Shown: in pieces, positions 53,659 through 64,000 of the stretch
Position numbering within the stretch: position 1 is the stretch's first letter
Layout of the letters: every line of letters starts with the position of its first letter
From: Shewanella sp. Arc9-LZ
Lineage (GTDB): Bacteria > Pseudomonadota > Gammaproteobacteria > Enterobacterales > Shewanellaceae
NCBI RefSeq assembly: GCF_010092445.1
Contig: NZ_CP048031.1
Span: 310,001-374,000, forward strand
Length of the DNA stretch: 64,000 nucleotides
Direction: 5' to 3'
Made by a program: the position numbers and the translations under genes
The notes under the pieces: generated by a model
Database searches by the model: none
What the model was told of the DNA's origin: nothing
The model's input: the letters and a program-made list of their open reading frames with translations, nothing else

Positions 53659-55068
53659 ATGTCAGTTGAATCAGTTTTAAAACAACTTGTAGAGTTAGAA
53701 GTTAAGTTTGTAGACTTACGCTTTACCGACACTAAAGGTAAAGAGCAGCACGTTTCTATTCCTTCTCATCAAGTAAATGAAGATTTCTTTGAAGACGGTA
53801 AAATGTTTGATGGCTCTTCAATTACAGGTTGGAAAGGCATTAATGAATCTGACATGGTGCTAATGCCAGATCCAACCACTTTCGTATTAGACCCTTTCAC
53901 AGAAGAAACAACAGCGCTTATTCGTTGTGATATTTTAGAACCTGGTACTATGACAGGTTATGATCGTGACCCACGTTCAATTGCTAAAAAAGCTGAAGCT
54001 TACCTAATTTCTACTGGTATTGCTGACACAGTATTGATTGGTCCAGAGCCAGAGTTCTTCTTATTTGACGATGTCCGTTTTGGTACCGACATGTCAGGTT
54101 GTTTTGTTAAGATTGACGCAAAAGAAGCATCATGGAACTCAGCTAAGAGCTATGAAGAAGGTAACACGGGTCACCGTCCAATGGTGAAAGGTGGTTATTT
54201 CCCAGTTGCACCAGTTGATTCTTCACAAGATTTACGTTCGGCAATGTGTTTAGTACTTGAAGAAATGGGTCAAGTAGTTGAAGCGCATCACCACGAAGTA
54301 GCAACAGCGGGTCAAAACGAAATCGCAACACGTTTCAATACGTTGACTAAGAAAGCTGATGAAATTCAAATTCTAAAATACGTTGTTCATAACATGGCGC
54401 ATGCTTATGGTAAGACAGCGACATTTATGCCAAAACCAATCGTTGGTGACAACGGTAGCGGCATGCACGTGCATCAGTCTTTAGCTAAAGACGGGGTAAA
54501 CTTATTCGCAGGTGATAAGTATGCTGGTTTGAGTGATTTAGCGCTTTACTACATTGGCGGCATTATTAAGCATGCTCGTGCATTGAATGCGTTCACTAAC
54601 CCAAGCACTAACTCTTACAAGCGTTTAGTGCCACATTTTGAAGCGCCTGTAATGCTTGCATATTCTGCACGTAACCGCAGTGCTTCAATTCGTATTCCAG
54701 TGGTACCAAGCCCTAAAGGCCGTCGTATCGAAGCGCGTTTCCCTGATCCACATGCAAACCCATACTTAGGTTTCTCAGCATTACTTATGGCTGGTCTTGA
54801 TGGTATTCAAAACAAGATCCACCCAGGTGAAGCAATGGATAAAGATTTATATGACTTACCTCCTGAAGAAGCTGCTGAAATTCCACAGGTTGCAACGTCA
54901 TTAGAAAACGCACTTGAACATTTACAAGCTGACCATGAGTTCTTGACTAAAGGCGGCGTATTCAGCGAAGACTTTATCCAGTCTTATATCCAACTTAAAA
55001 CGGCTGAAGCAGAACGTGTTGCACGTACTACTCACCCACTTGAGTTTGAGATGTACTACAGCTTGTAA
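53659..55068 (+). CDS. glnA: GlnA, glutamine synthetase type I
   Basis: 469 residues; makes glutamine from glutamate, ammonia and ATP, as a dodecamer. [18 protein letters not shown] at the start, [10 protein letters not shown], metal-site Glu in [33 protein letters not shown] and the adenylylation tyrosine in DLYDLPPEE identify the enzyme and show it is controlled by GlnE adenylylation. ATG at 53659 follows GGAGG by 7 bases. Nitrogen-regulated through NtrC. Confidence 0.98.
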   Translation: MSVESVLKQLVELEVKFVDLRFTDTKGKEQHVSIPSHQVNEDFFEDGKMFDGSSITGWKGINESDMVLMPDPTTFVLDPFTEETTALIRCDILEPGTMTGYDRDPRSIAKKAEAYLISTGIADTVLIGPEPEFFLFDDVRFGTDMSGCFVKIDAKEASWNSAKSYEEGNTGHRPMVKGGYFPVAPVDSSQDLRSAMCLVLEEMGQVVEAHHHEVATAGQNEIATRFNTLTKKADEIQILKYVVHNMAHAYGKTATFMPKPIVGDNGSGMHVHQSLAKDGVNLFAGDKYAGLSDLALYYIGGIIKHARALNAFTNPSTNSYKRLVPHFEAPVMLAYSARNRSASIRIPVVPSPKGRRIEARFPDPHANPYLGFSALLMAGLDGIQNKIHPGEAMDKDLYDLPPEEAAEIPQVATSLENALEHLQADHEFLTKGGVFSEDFIQSYIQLKTAEAERVARTTHPLEFEMYYSL

Positions 55069-55105
55069 TTCTTGAATACAATTGCTTAAACAAGCAAACC
55101 AATAA

Positions 55106-55138
55106 AAAACCCGATAATTGATTATCGGGTTTTTTTTT
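55106..55138 (+). terminator. Rho-independent terminator of glnA
   Basis: A 13-bp perfect stem AAAACCCGATAAT, loop TG, and complement, then a long T run. The T run abuts the first codons of the GGDEF pseudogene. Confidence 0.93.
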
Positions 55139-55751
55139 GCTCAAAAGAGGTGAGAATGATAGTTTTCAGCAAATGTCAGAAGAGGTGATAAACAGCCGTG
55201 AAGAGTTATCTCAACGAGTCAGAGATCGCACTGCAGATTTAGTTATTGCCAAAACTAAAGCGTTACATTTAGCCAATCATGATGTGGTGACTGGACTCGC
55301 TAATCGGTTGTCGAACAGGCAGGCAACTGAGCGTTTACGGGATAAAAAACAGCCGTTCTCAATCCTTTTTATCGATCTCGATGGATTCAAAGTCATTAAT
55401 GATACTTACGGGCACGGCATTGGCGATGCTTTGCTAGTCAAAATTGGTTAACAGGTAAGTAAGCATTTGTTTCCGAGTGAAATTCTTGCGCGTTATGGTG
55501 GTGACGAGTTTGTATTACTTTTACCGAATGATATCGACAGTGACGCTGTTATGGCCACTGCCAACAGTGTTCTTAAACTGATCAAACAACCTTTTCAAAT
55601 AGGCTCACATTCTTTAATCATTAGTGCATGTATTGGCGCTGCCATTTATAATGGTGTTGATAGCGATACAGATAGCTTAATCCATCGTGCTGATGTTGCG
55701 ATGTATCAGGCTAAACATGCCGGCAAAAGTCAGGTGATACTGGCTGATTAA
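55137..55751 (+). pseudogene. GGDEF-domain remnant with internal stop
   Basis: The frame reads the end of a HAMP-like linker (SFQQMSEEVINSREELSQRVRDRTADL), the GGDEF A-region (NHDVVTGLANRLSN, FIDLDGFKVINDTYGHGIGDALLVKIG), an in-frame TAA at 55449-55451, then continues without a frame change through HLFPSEILARYGGDEF and RADVAMYQAKHAGKS. The TAA replaces what is usually Gln (one base from CAA). The sensor and membrane N-terminus is missing. The remnant abuts the glnA terminator. So it is truncated and interrupted; inactive unless the stop is bypassed. Confidence 0.88.
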
Positions 55752-55795
55752 TATTTTAGAATAGAGATTAATGTTATTTTTTATTTGGCTGCAGG

Positions 55796-56344
55796 ATGTC
55801 TAAATTGATACATACATGCTCATTTAATCATGGTTGTTTTTCGTGGCGTAAGCCGCAAGGGTTTAGCTTAATAGAACTTGTGGTAGTGATTATTATTTTA
55901 GGCATTCTTGCTGTCGTGGTTGCTCCGAAATTTATCGATTTAAAAAGTAATGCTTACGCGAGCAGTATGCAGGGTGTTGCAGCAGCAATTAACAGCGGTA
56001 AAACTTTGGTCTATTCAGCTTGCGTGATAAGCGCCAGTTGCGATGAAACGGCCCCTGGAGCCAGTAATGGTTTGGGCAATAGTATTACAGTACAAGGCCA
56101 ATCAGTGACTCTAGCTTACGGATATCCGCGTCATACCTCAGCAGGTATCATCAGGATGATTAACATTGCCGACAACGGTAGCGGTGGTGAATTTAACATC
56201 ACAACATACGATGTTAATAATCGAAGCGGGTTACGTATTCGTCCTAATGCGGATTATGCTGCGAATAAATGTGAAATTAGATACTCTCAGCCACAAGTTG
56301 CAGGAGAGTCACCTTTAGTTGTCGTCGATATTGACGAGTGTTAA
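55796..56344 (+). CDS. Type IV / MSHA-type prepilin-like protein
   Basis: 182 residues. A 22-residue leader ends in G, followed by [24 protein letters not shown], a class III N-methylation/pilin signal with Glu at position +5. The rest has the pilin headgroup pattern ([19 protein letters not shown]) and two Cys near the C-terminus (NKCEIRYS and DIDEC) that may form the disulfide loop. Resembles MshA-like pilins. It stands alone here, away from pilus genes. ATG with a short-spaced GCAGG. Confidence 0.82.
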   Translation: MSKLIHTCSFNHGCFSWRKPQGFSLIELVVVIIILGILAVVVAPKFIDLKSNAYASSMQGVAAAINSGKTLVYSACVISASCDETAPGASNGLGNSITVQGQSVTLAYGYPRHTSAGIIRMINIADNGSGGEFNITTYDVNNRSGLRIRPNADYAANKCEIRYSQPQVAGESPLVVVDIDEC

Positions 56345-56536
56345 GTGCTCTTGTTATTCGCGAGTATCACCTCAAATTACCCTCTTTAGACAAATGCCAT
56401 GTTAACTTTATGGCATTTATTGTTTTGTGGCTCCCATTTGCTTGAAATATTTGTGATTAACGTAAATTTGTAGAGGATTTCACTCAGGAATATGATATTT
56501 ATACCGTTAATCACTCACTAAAAAGCGATTTGTTCA

Positions 56537-57007
56537 ATGGATAAGAAAGACCTCAAGCTATTAGAAATTTTACAACGTCAGGGCCGGATGGCTGTTTCTG
56601 AATTAGCCGATAAGGTTAATATGTCGGATACTCCTTGTTTACGACGAGTCAAAAAGCTTGAACAAGATAAAGTGATTTTAGGCTATGGTGCCCAAGTTGA
56701 CCCTTTTAAAGTGGGTCTTAATGTTGTGGTTTATACATCGATACGCTTAACGGAACATACTGATCAATCGACAGCGTTATTTGAGTCAACCATGGCACAA
56801 TTACCTCAAGTGATGGAATGCGCCGTGGTAACTGGATCTTATGATTATATGCTCAAAATAGTCGCCAAAGATTTGGTTTCTTATGAGCAATTTATCAAAA
56901 AATCGCTCGGCAACCTCAAGTTTGTCGCCAGCATTGAAACTACAGTAGTTTTGAAGCAAATATTTAGCCGTACGGCATTGCCAGTGGACCAGTCACCGAT
57001 CGAATAA
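56537..57007 (+). CDS. Lrp/AsnC family transcriptional regulator
   Basis: 156 residues. Helix-turn-helix MDKKDLKLLEILQRQGRMAVSELADKVNMSDTPCLRRVKKLE, then a RAM domain (VVVYTSIRLTEHTDQ, MECAVVTGSYDYMLKIVAKDLVSYEQF). Typical feast/famine regulator, amino-acid responsive. No target is obvious nearby. Confidence 0.9.
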   Translation: MDKKDLKLLEILQRQGRMAVSELADKVNMSDTPCLRRVKKLEQDKVILGYGAQVDPFKVGLNVVVYTSIRLTEHTDQSTALFESTMAQLPQVMECAVVTGSYDYMLKIVAKDLVSYEQFIKKSLGNLKFVASIETTVVLKQIFSRTALPVDQSPIE

Positions 57008-57121
57008 GCACAAATACGCAAATAGGCACATATAAATACCCAAAAGCAGCACCTAGGCCGTCATAGACTATGACAGCATAGGTTACCGCTAAGGGCGTTA
57101 AGTTGATAGGTTAGGTAAGGT

Positions 57122-57769
57122 TTAACCTTGTTCCATTGAGGCAATAAACTTGTTCGATTCGGCAATCGATTTGTTCATTTCTTTAATCAGGCTAGAGATA
57201 TCAGTCTGTAAATTGGCAAACTCACCTTTAATTGCACCAATAGCCTGCGCATTTAGGTTATGTTTTAAATACAGCATATTATCTTTCATCGCAGTTAGAA
57301 TGGGTGGCATTTTTGCTTCTGCACGACGCATGCTTCTCACTAGCGTTTTATATGAACGCTTGGTTTCATTGAGCTTGCTGGTGCTGTTACGACGTAAACT
57401 GGCTTTACTGATTTCTTCGATTTCAGTTTGCCATTCGTCAAATAATGCATCCGCGACATCTTCGACTTTCTCGATGCGATGACTCACTTCATCTGCTGCA
57501 GATTGAGCTGACTCATATTCATCTTTCGCTTTATTATAAGCATCTTCTAAATCGCCACCATCAAATGCCAAAAGCGCCTGCATTTCTTCCAATGCAGAGC
57601 TAAATTGCTCTTGTGCTTCTTCCTGCGACTCTTTAGCCTCTTGAACTCTATCGACCATAATGTCGCGTTTGTGGTAGCCGACTTTTTCCATTGCACCGTA
57701 ATAGGCGCTTTGACAACCGCTCAACAGTAAACTGCTACTTAATAGTGCCAGTGATATCCATTTTTTCAT
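57122..57769 (-). CDS. DUF2959 lipoprotein
   Basis: About 215 residues with a lipoprotein signal (LLLSGC, Cys near 19). YYGAMEKVGYHKRDIMVDRVQEAKESQEEAQEQF is the DUF2959 signature; the rest is a long coiled coil. Function unknown; outer or inner membrane attached. Start ATG 57769 (a TTG precedes it). Confidence 0.82.
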   Translation of the reverse strand: MKKWISLALLSSSLLLSGCQSAYYGAMEKVGYHKRDIMVDRVQEAKESQEEAQEQFSSALEEMQALLAFDGGDLEDAYNKAKDEYESAQSAADEVSHRIEKVEDVADALFDEWQTEIEEISKASLRRNSTSKLNETKRSYKTLVRSMRRAEAKMPPILTAMKDNMLYLKHNLNAQAIGAIKGEFANLQTDISSLIKEMNKSIAESNKFIASMEQG

Positions 57770-57832
57770 CAATGTGTCTCTTTTATTGTGTGAGGCGAAA
57801 AGTGTCCTCGTTGAGGTTAACTACCTTATGAG

Positions 57833-58057
57833 TTAACTGCCCGATTTAAATTTTGCTGCGTCAATGATGCTCCATAAATGGAATAAACCACCGATAATGG
57901 CTGGGATGACCAACACAAAAAAGAAATAGCAAACAGCAGTAATGCAGAAGAATAACAAAGCCGCTAATATACGCCCTTGTAAAAGCTGACCTAGGCCTGG
58001 GAAAAATAAGCTCGCGACAGCTGCGAGTATATTACCCGCCGAACCTTGTTGTGACAT
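57833..58057 (-). CDS. Small TM2-like membrane protein
   Basis: 74 residues with two or three hydrophobic helices. Motif FFPGLGQLLQGRILAALLFF is like the TM2 family (GxGxFYxG turn), and the C-terminal HLWSIIDAAKF resembles it as well. Function unknown. GGAG upstream of the ATG at 58057. Confidence 0.7.
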   Translation of the reverse strand: MSQQGSAGNILAAVASLFFPGLGQLLQGRILAALLFFCITAVCYFFFVLVIPAIIGGLFHLWSIIDAAKFKSGS

Positions 58058-58084
58058 CAATTTGCTCCATTATTCGATGACTAA

Positions 58085-59134
<1,050 letters not shown>

Positions 59135-59186
59135 GTGGCATTGGTGTTCTACGCCAATGTATTCAGTAACAACTAGTCTGTATGGG

Positions 59187-59218
59187 CCACAAGTAGCAAG
59201 TTATGTTGCTACCTGTGG
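59187..59218. other. Hairpin between yihY and dtd
   Basis: CCACAAGTAGCAA pairs with TTGCTACCTGTGG (one mismatch), loop GTTATG. Lies 52 bases after the yihY stop. No T run follows, so it may be a processed or weak terminator. Confidence 0.5.
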
Positions 59219-59284
59219 TCTCTCAGTTGGCCTTGTTTTATTTTCTTCAATAAGCATCATCAAATAGCATAGTTTAAGGCAGTT

Positions 59285-59722
59285 ATGATTGCATTAATTC
59301 AACGAGTTAAACGCGCGTCAGTGGCGGTCGACAATACAATAGTCGGCAAAATTGACCAAGGCTTGTTAGTATTACTAGGCATAGAGCGCGAAGATAATAT
59401 TGATAAAATGGTTAAGTTAGCTACAAAAGTCATTAATTATCGGGTGTTTAGTGATGAAAACGGAAAAATGAATCTTAATCTGGCTCAAGTCGGTGGACAA
59501 TTATTGGTGGTGTCGCAATTTACCTTAGCAGCAGATACCGGCAAAGGCTTAAGACCCAGTTTTTCGAGCGCTGCAACTCCTGAACAAGCCGATCGCCTTT
59601 ATTTGGCTTTTGTCGAATATTGTCGCCAACAAGGGGTTATGACACAGACAGGACAATTTGGTGCAGATATGCAGGTCGAGTTGGTCAATGATGGCCCAGT
59701 GACCTTTAATCTGCAGGTATAA
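59285..59722 (+). CDS. dtd: Dtd, D-aminoacyl-tRNA deacylase
   Basis: 145 residues. [41 protein letters not shown] and the C-terminal NDGPVTF are the Dtd signature (cross-subunit GP motif and SQFTL). Removes D-amino acids and glycine mischarged on tRNA. AAGG upstream of ATG. Confidence 0.97.
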   Translation: MIALIQRVKRASVAVDNTIVGKIDQGLLVLLGIEREDNIDKMVKLATKVINYRVFSDENGKMNLNLAQVGGQLLVVSQFTLAADTGKGLRPSFSSAATPEQADRLYLAFVEYCRQQGVMTQTGQFGADMQVELVNDGPVTFNLQV

Positions 59723-59791
59723 GGCCTTAATTTATTACCATTCTATTATTGTCAGTAGAGGTTAACCAGTCATCATCGGAGGGATGCCGTT

Positions 59792-60286
59792 ATGTTTGAT
59801 ATTTCATTCACAGAAGCGCAATCAGATGCCAAGGTCAATGCTTTACTGCAGACCTTGTGTGAAACTTGGCATAGTACGATTCCTGTTAGTCAATTTATGG
59901 GCATTAAACCAGTGTTGTTTAATGGAGATAGCCTACAAGTCACTGCACCTTTAGAGCCCAACGTTAACTTACATCACACCATGTTTGCTGGCAGTATTTA
60001 TACCTTAATGACATTAACAGGCTGGGGAATGGTGTGGTTACAGCAGCAATTGTCACAAGCCCATGGTGATATTGTATTAGCTGATGCAAAAGTCAGGTAT
60101 TTAAAACCGGTGACTAAACAGCCCTATGCCAAAGTTATTTGGCCCTATACTGATTTGAACCCATTAAACCGAGGCCGGCGAGTCAAAATCACCTTAGAAG
60201 TGGCGTTATATTGTGATGACATTATGTGTGCTACGTTTACCGGCCAATTTGTGTCTTTACCGCCAAAAAATGGTCGCGTTGATTAA
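59792..60286 (+). CDS. YiiD C-terminal-type hot-dog thioesterase
   Basis: 164 residues with a hot-dog fold: LQVTAPLEPNVNLHHTMFAGSIYTLMTLTGWGMVWL and VLADAKVRYLKPV. In E. coli yiiD (FabY) sits after dtd and has this domain at its C-terminus; here there is no N-terminal acetyltransferase domain. Acts on an acyl thioester; linked to fatty-acid initiation in relatives. GGAGGG upstream. Confidence 0.82.
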   Translation: MFDISFTEAQSDAKVNALLQTLCETWHSTIPVSQFMGIKPVLFNGDSLQVTAPLEPNVNLHHTMFAGSIYTLMTLTGWGMVWLQQQLSQAHGDIVLADAKVRYLKPVTKQPYAKVIWPYTDLNPLNRGRRVKITLEVALYCDDIMCATFTGQFVSLPPKNGRVD

Positions 60287-60439
60287 CATATTCGCGTTGA
60301 ACAAGTGAATATATTTCGATTTTATCGAATATAATTGCATAATTATTGCGCTATTATTCTTTTTTATAGGTCAATATACTAGCTGCATTGGTCAGGCACA
60401 TAGCATATGACCCAACAAACATATGGGTGAGACTTAACA

Positions 60440-61033
60440 ATGGCAAAAGTATTAATTTTAAAATCAAGCATTCTAGGCAGTTATTCACAGTCTTCAGCAT
60501 TAGTTGATTATTTAAATCAGCAATGGAGCAGTAAAGGTGCACAAATTACAGTGCGTGATTTAGGTAAAAATACCTTGCCAATGTTAGATGGTGAGCTAGC
60601 TTCTGGTTTACGTGGCGGCGATAACCTTTCCGAACGCCAATTATCTGCAGTGGCACTATCGAATGAATTAGTCGCTGAAATTAACGATCATGACACCATT
60701 GTTATCGCAGCGCCGATGTACAACTTTGGCATACCGACAACGTTAAAAAATTGGATCGATTTTATTGCTCGTGCCGGTGTAACGTTTACTTACACCGATA
60801 CCGGACCCGTTGGATTAATCAAAGGTAAGCGTGCCATTATTGTGACGACTCGTGGTGGAGCGCATAAAGGCGGGTCTACAGATCATGTTGTACCTTACTT
60901 AACAACTGTGTTGGGCTTCATTGGAATTAACAACGTCGAAACCATTTATGCTGAATCATTAAATATGGGCCCAGATGCAGCCGAAGCAGGTATTAGCCAA
61001 GCTAAGCTTGATATTGATGCAATAGCACTCTAA
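60440..61033 (+). CDS. azoR: AzoR, FMN-dependent NADH:quinone/azo reductase
   Basis: 197 residues, flavodoxin-like fold. [23 protein letters not shown] (FMN phosphate loop), [36 protein letters not shown] and RGGAHKGG match AzoR. Reduces quinones and azo dyes by two electrons, protecting against thiol and quinone stress. Ends at a strong terminator. Confidence 0.94.
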   Translation: MAKVLILKSSILGSYSQSSALVDYLNQQWSSKGAQITVRDLGKNTLPMLDGELASGLRGGDNLSERQLSAVALSNELVAEINDHDTIVIAAPMYNFGIPTTLKNWIDFIARAGVTFTYTDTGPVGLIKGKRAIIVTTRGGAHKGGSTDHVVPYLTTVLGFIGINNVETIYAESLNMGPDAAEAGISQAKLDIDAIAL

Positions 61034-61076
61034 TCATTTTATAGATGTTTAGATAACGCCACGAATTCGTATAGTT

Positions 61077-61124
61077 AACGCTTAATGAACCTTTGACATT
61101 TAAAGGTTCATTAAGCGTTTTTTT
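61077..61124 (+). terminator. Rho-independent terminator of azoR
   Basis: An 18-bp perfect stem (AACGCTTAATGAACCTTT and its complement, 7-base loop) followed by a T run. Confidence 0.93.
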
Positions 61125-61292
61125 ATTTTGTGTTTTGTTGTTATTTTATTAATCCAAAAAAGTATTTACTGCGTATAATTAGTACAACCAGTATCTAGAT
61201 TGATGCCAATTTTACTTTTCAAAAATGTAGTTTCATTAACAAAAGCCTACGGGTTTACCGTTGAAAAGCCGTCATACTGTCATTTATTTTTT

Positions 61293-61904
61293 ATGAAACT
61301 CAGAAAAATTGTCATCGCGTCAGTATTAATCTTGCTCGCTTTGAGTCTTATGCCTATATTGATGCTGATCAATCAGTGGGCTTCAGATACAGAGGCTTAT
61401 GGCATTACCGGAAATGACGGCCAGCAGATTCATTTTCGGTGGCAAGACGTTAATCAACAAGTTCACCAGTACCCTGCGTCCGCGGGAACATATACCTACT
61501 TATTTTTAGGTTTTTTGTCGTGCTCAGAAATTTGTCCAATACGCATTGAGCAATTAGATCAACTTGAGCAACGAATAGAGCAGGATGCTTCGATAAATAA
61601 AGCTGAGGTTCAATTTATGTTTGTGACTATCGATCCTGATAACGACACATTAGCCGTGCGCCAAGCGGTGATCGATGCACGCTCTAAACGTTTTGTCAGT
61701 GCGTCATTGTCCGAGTCAGATTTACATCAACTTGAGTTACGCTTATCTGACAATATCAATCGACAACTCGCAACTATAAATCATGTAGGTAATCTATTTT
61801 TGTTGGATCCTTACGGAAAAATTGCGCGTATTTACACTGCTAAGCAGCTTTCAACATCCAAAATGCTCATCGACCTAAACCATATTATTTCAACTCAACA
61901 CTAG
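61293..61904 (+). CDS. Sco1/SenC/PrrC-family thioredoxin-like protein
   Basis: 203 residues with an N-terminal membrane anchor (about 5-25). [18 protein letters not shown] holds the copper-binding CxxxCP motif, [10 protein letters not shown] is the second motif, and [19 protein letters not shown] gives the conserved His. Family members deliver copper to cytochrome oxidase or act as thiol oxidoreductases. The start is uncertain: the ATG at 61293 is a clean anchor; 61203 would add 30 residues; no ribosome site is visible for either. It is 8 bases from the chemoreceptor gene and may be co-transcribed. Confidence 0.85.
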   Translation: MKLRKIVIASVLILLALSLMPILMLINQWASDTEAYGITGNDGQQIHFRWQDVNQQVHQYPASAGTYTYLFLGFLSCSEICPIRIEQLDQLEQRIEQDASINKAEVQFMFVTIDPDNDTLAVRQAVIDARSKRFVSASLSESDLHQLELRLSDNINRQLATINHVGNLFLLDPYGKIARIYTAKQLSTSKMLIDLNHIISTQH

Positions 61905-61912
61905 GGATATGT

Positions 61913-63415
61913 ATGAATGATAATCAAACAGTGACACTGCTTAAAAAAAATGATTCATATATATATCGATTATTGTTGCTGCAGGCTCCACTGCTAGCCG
62001 CGAGTGGTTTTATTGGCGCTAAAATGCTGACATTTAGTATCACCGCCGCGATAGCAGTATTGGTAATATCACAGCTCAGTTATGTTTTGCTAAAAGGTAC
62101 TGAGTTGTTTGGCATTGTGGCTGCTGTGATTATGATGACAGTATCGGGACTATTAGTTCAAAGCCAAATGGGCATGATTGAAATGCACTTTCATATCTTT
62201 GCTACCATGGGGATATTTCTTATTTACCTGCGTTGGCAGCCGTTAGTGGCCGCTTTGTTGACCGTGGCGATACATCACGTCTTAATGACTTATATCCAAT
62301 TACAAGGTGTTGAACTATTTGATACGCCAGTGATGATTTTTGCTGGCGAGTGCAGCTGGAGCATCATGATTGTTCATGCGCTGTTTGCCGTAACTGAAAC
62401 CGGTATTTTAATTCGTATTGCCTTATTTATGCGTGCAGACTCAGTTGCCAATCAACGTATTGCTGGTGCAATTCAACATATTTCACAGCATAAAGATTTA
62501 TCGATTCGGTTACCTTCAGCCGATACTCAGGCAGAAATGTCCTTTAATTTGATGCTGGAAGAGTTGTCGCAATTGTTTAACGACTATCGCGATATTGCTG
62601 TGAAAATGGCAAGTACTTCCGACAATTTAATGAGCCTGAGCGATCAAGCTCAACATGCGGTACAACAGCAAAATAACCAAGCGCGATTGATTGCCGAATC
62701 GACTCAACATGTTATTGACAGTTTTCAGCAAATGGCTCATGACAGCCAAATTTCAGCGGATCAAGCAAGAGAGGGGGCAACCTCAAGTCTTGGCGATCGC
62801 CAGAACGCATTAAGCATTATGAAAGACATGCAGGCGCTAGAAACCAATATGACTGAAGTAACTGAATCAATGACTGATTTAACCACTGATGTTAGTGCTA
62901 TTACCACACAGTTGCAGGCCATTCGCAGTATTTCAGATCAAACTAACTTACTTGCGTTGAATGCGGCGATTGAAGCGGCTAGAGCGGGTGAGAGTGGCCG
63001 TGGTTTTGCCGTTGTGGCAGATGAAGTTCGCACTTTAGCAAAGCGTACCAGTCAGTCTACCGATGGTATTGAAAAAGTACTGAGTCGTTTAAATGTCAGC
63101 ATGCTAAAAACCGTTGAGTCGATGGATCAAGGCAAGCAACGTACGACGCAAAATGTAGTCCACACCAGTAGCATTGCTCAAGGGCTTGAGCAACGTTCTG
63201 CTCAAATAGGTCAAGTGGCTACCTTGAGCCACAATGTGGCAAATGGTACACAACAACAAGCAGATAGATTGACTCAAATAGGTGCGGAGATTTTGGATAA
63301 CGCCCAAGCCGTTGTACTTTTATCGGCGCAAGTTCAAAAGCTGGCTGGTGGCGCGGTAGAAATGAAACGGATTACTCAAGACTATCAAGCCAAAGCTGCG
63401 GCTTACAAGGTGTAA
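61913..63415 (+). CDS. Methyl-accepting chemotaxis protein, multi-span sensor
   Basis: 500 residues. The first 180 have about six membrane helices instead of a periplasmic domain, with [24 protein letters not shown] and [11 protein letters not shown] (His-rich in the membrane). A HAMP-like linker follows and then the MCP signalling domain, with hairpin tip [41 protein letters not shown]. Likely senses a membrane or redox state. No CheR-binding pentapeptide at the C-terminus. AGGGAT upstream. Confidence 0.92.
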   Translation: MNDNQTVTLLKKNDSYIYRLLLLQAPLLAASGFIGAKMLTFSITAAIAVLVISQLSYVLLKGTELFGIVAAVIMMTVSGLLVQSQMGMIEMHFHIFATMGIFLIYLRWQPLVAALLTVAIHHVLMTYIQLQGVELFDTPVMIFAGECSWSIMIVHALFAVTETGILIRIALFMRADSVANQRIAGAIQHISQHKDLSIRLPSADTQAEMSFNLMLEELSQLFNDYRDIAVKMASTSDNLMSLSDQAQHAVQQQNNQARLIAESTQHVIDSFQQMAHDSQISADQAREGATSSLGDRQNALSIMKDMQALETNMTEVTESMTDLTTDVSAITTQLQAIRSISDQTNLLALNAAIEAARAGESGRGFAVVADEVRTLAKRTSQSTDGIEKVLSRLNVSMLKTVESMDQGKQRTTQNVVHTSSIAQGLEQRSAQIGQVATLSHNVANGTQQQADRLTQIGAEILDNAQAVVLLSAQVQKLAGGAVEMKRITQDYQAKAAAYKV

Positions 63416-63420
63416 AAACA

Positions 63421-63445
63421 CAGGCGAAAGCATCGCTTTCGCCTG
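63421..63445 (-). terminator. Terminator of the ketoacyl synthase gene (minus strand)
   Basis: An 11-bp perfect stem CAGGCGAAAGC, loop ATC and complement. On the minus strand it is followed by TGTTTTTA, so it ends the leftward gene; it may also end the chemoreceptor transcript. Confidence 0.8.
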
Positions 63446-63482
63446 CATTATATGGCTGCAAAGGAGCTATACCCTTATATGA

Positions 63483-64000
63483 TTAACGCCAACGTTTAAA
63501 AATCAATGAAGTATTAATGCCACCAAAAGCAAAGTTATTACTCATAATATAGTCGGTGTCGATATGACGAATATCGTCTTTAATGTAATCGAGCGGGGCG
63601 CATTCTGGGTCGACATGATTAAGATTGAGTGTTGGTGCAAACCAGCCTTCATTCATCATGTTAATACTAGTCCATGCTTCCAATGAACCACAGGCTCCTA
63701 GGGTATGACCGGTATAACTCTTTAATGACGATATTGGCGTTTCTGTGCCAAATACTGCATGAGTCGCGGCAGTTTCAGCTATATCACCGCGATCAGTAGC
63801 GGTGCCATGAGCACTGATATAACCGATGTCTTGTGCCGATAGTTGGGCATCTTTTAAGGCTAAACGAATCGCTACTTCCATGGTATTAGCATTGGGTTGA
63901 GTGACGTGTTGGCCATCTGAGTTGGTGCCAAAACCAACCAACTCAGCATAAATATTTGCACCACGGGCTTGAGCATGTTCAAGCTCTTCTAATATCAAAG
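63483..64000 (-). CDS. Beta-ketoacyl-ACP synthase, C-terminal part (runs off the window)
   Basis: The last 172 residues of a FabB/FabF-like condensing enzyme. The first catalytic His lies in YISAHGTATDRGD and the second in YTGHTLGACGSLEAW, with NNFAFGGINTSLIF at the end. The Cys active site is outside the window. The motif set and the SLIFKRW end are like synthases of aryl-polyene or specialised fatty-acid clusters rather than housekeeping FabF, but that is inference. The gene continues past 64000. Confidence 0.88.
   Translation of the reverse strand, partial: LILEELEHAQARGANIYAELVGFGTNSDGQHVTQPNANTMEVAIRLALKDAQLSAQDIGYISAHGTATDRGDIAETAATHAVFGTETPISSLKSYTGHTLGACGSLEAWTSINMMNEGWFAPTLNLNHVDPECAPLDYIKDDIRHIDTDYIMSNNFAFGGINTSLIFKRWR

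Noticed and set aside
55440..55470. Frameshift in the GGDEF gene
   Set aside because: Counting codons shows both halves are in the same frame; the break is a single TAA codon, so it was called a nonsense change instead.

Overview
The window reads as a chromosomal segment of a Shewanella species. I recognise the tetraheme quinol dehydrogenase CymA almost residue for residue. The gene order cymA, DUF1145, rsmD, ftsY-ftsE-ftsX, rpoH is the Shewanella order. Further gammaproteobacterial blocks are cpxRA with a cpxP-like gene and fieF, ntrC-ntrB, typA divergent from glnA, and yihY-dtd-yiiD-like. The sequence is fairly AT-rich and uses many TTA, AAA and GAA codons, as in marine or cold-water Shewanella (frigidimarina-like). 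The species is an inference.

Layout: 1-75 end of an unidentified gene; 199-298 a 12-bp tandem repeat; 0.5-6.8 kb cymA, DUF1145, rsmD, ftsY, ftsE, ftsX, rpoH; 7-12.3 kb a leftward menaquinone operon menD-menH-menC-menE; 12.5-18.9 kb an HDOD protein, an Lrp-type regulator divergent from a YjeH-type exporter, TerB-like, DUF2780, YciC-like and Sel1-repeat proteins; 19.1-22.7 kb an accessory patch; 22.7-28.1 kb an SDR protein, two small membrane paralogues, a LysR/MFS divergent pair and an outer-membrane barrel; 28.2-35.9 kb a DTW protein, a methyltransferase, an M20 hydrolase, a paired M16 peptidase operon, DUF2956 and trmL; 36-43.7 kb MscS, Pmp3, cpxA/cpxR, a thioredoxin/DsbD-like fusion, cpxP-like and fieF; 43.7-47.1 kb gluconate kinase and permease and a PAS-GGDEF protein; 47.3-55.1 kb the nitrogen block ntrC-ntrB, a DUF4124 protein, ppnP, typA and glnA; 55.1-64 kb a GGDEF pseudogene, a pilin, an Lrp regulator, DUF2959, yihY, dtd, a thioesterase, azoR, a Sco protein, a chemoreceptor and the end of a ketoacyl synthase.

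Genes that work together: MenD/H/C/E make the menaquinone head group from which CymA draws electrons. FtsE/FtsX and FtsY form the usual envelope and targeting operon. CpxR has a perfect binding box (GTAAA-N5-GTAAA) in front of the cpxP-like gene. NtrB/NtrC control glnA through a good sigma-54 promoter with three upstream NtrC sites, and a perfect NtrC palindrome lies in front of ntrB itself. The M16 pair looks like a catalytic plus non-catalytic partner set.

The most unusual part is 20.98-22.77 kb. A compact two-gene locus (21364-21971) encodes a Tse2-like ADP-ribosyltransferase-type toxin and a 77-residue partner overlapping it by ATGA. Both ends carry imperfect palindromes with integron attC features: extrahelical bases, an unpaired spacer, and an ACG|TTA cut site on each side. 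No type VI secretion genes and no integrase are in the window. I read this as a toxin-antitoxin gene cassette captured at a chromosomal site. It is followed by about 0.7 kb of highly structured non-coding DNA that I cannot name. Other unexplained structures are the 37-39 bp hairpin repeats downstream of typA, a 14-bp perfect hairpin in the cpxR leader, and a four-fold 10-residue repeat inserted in MenE.
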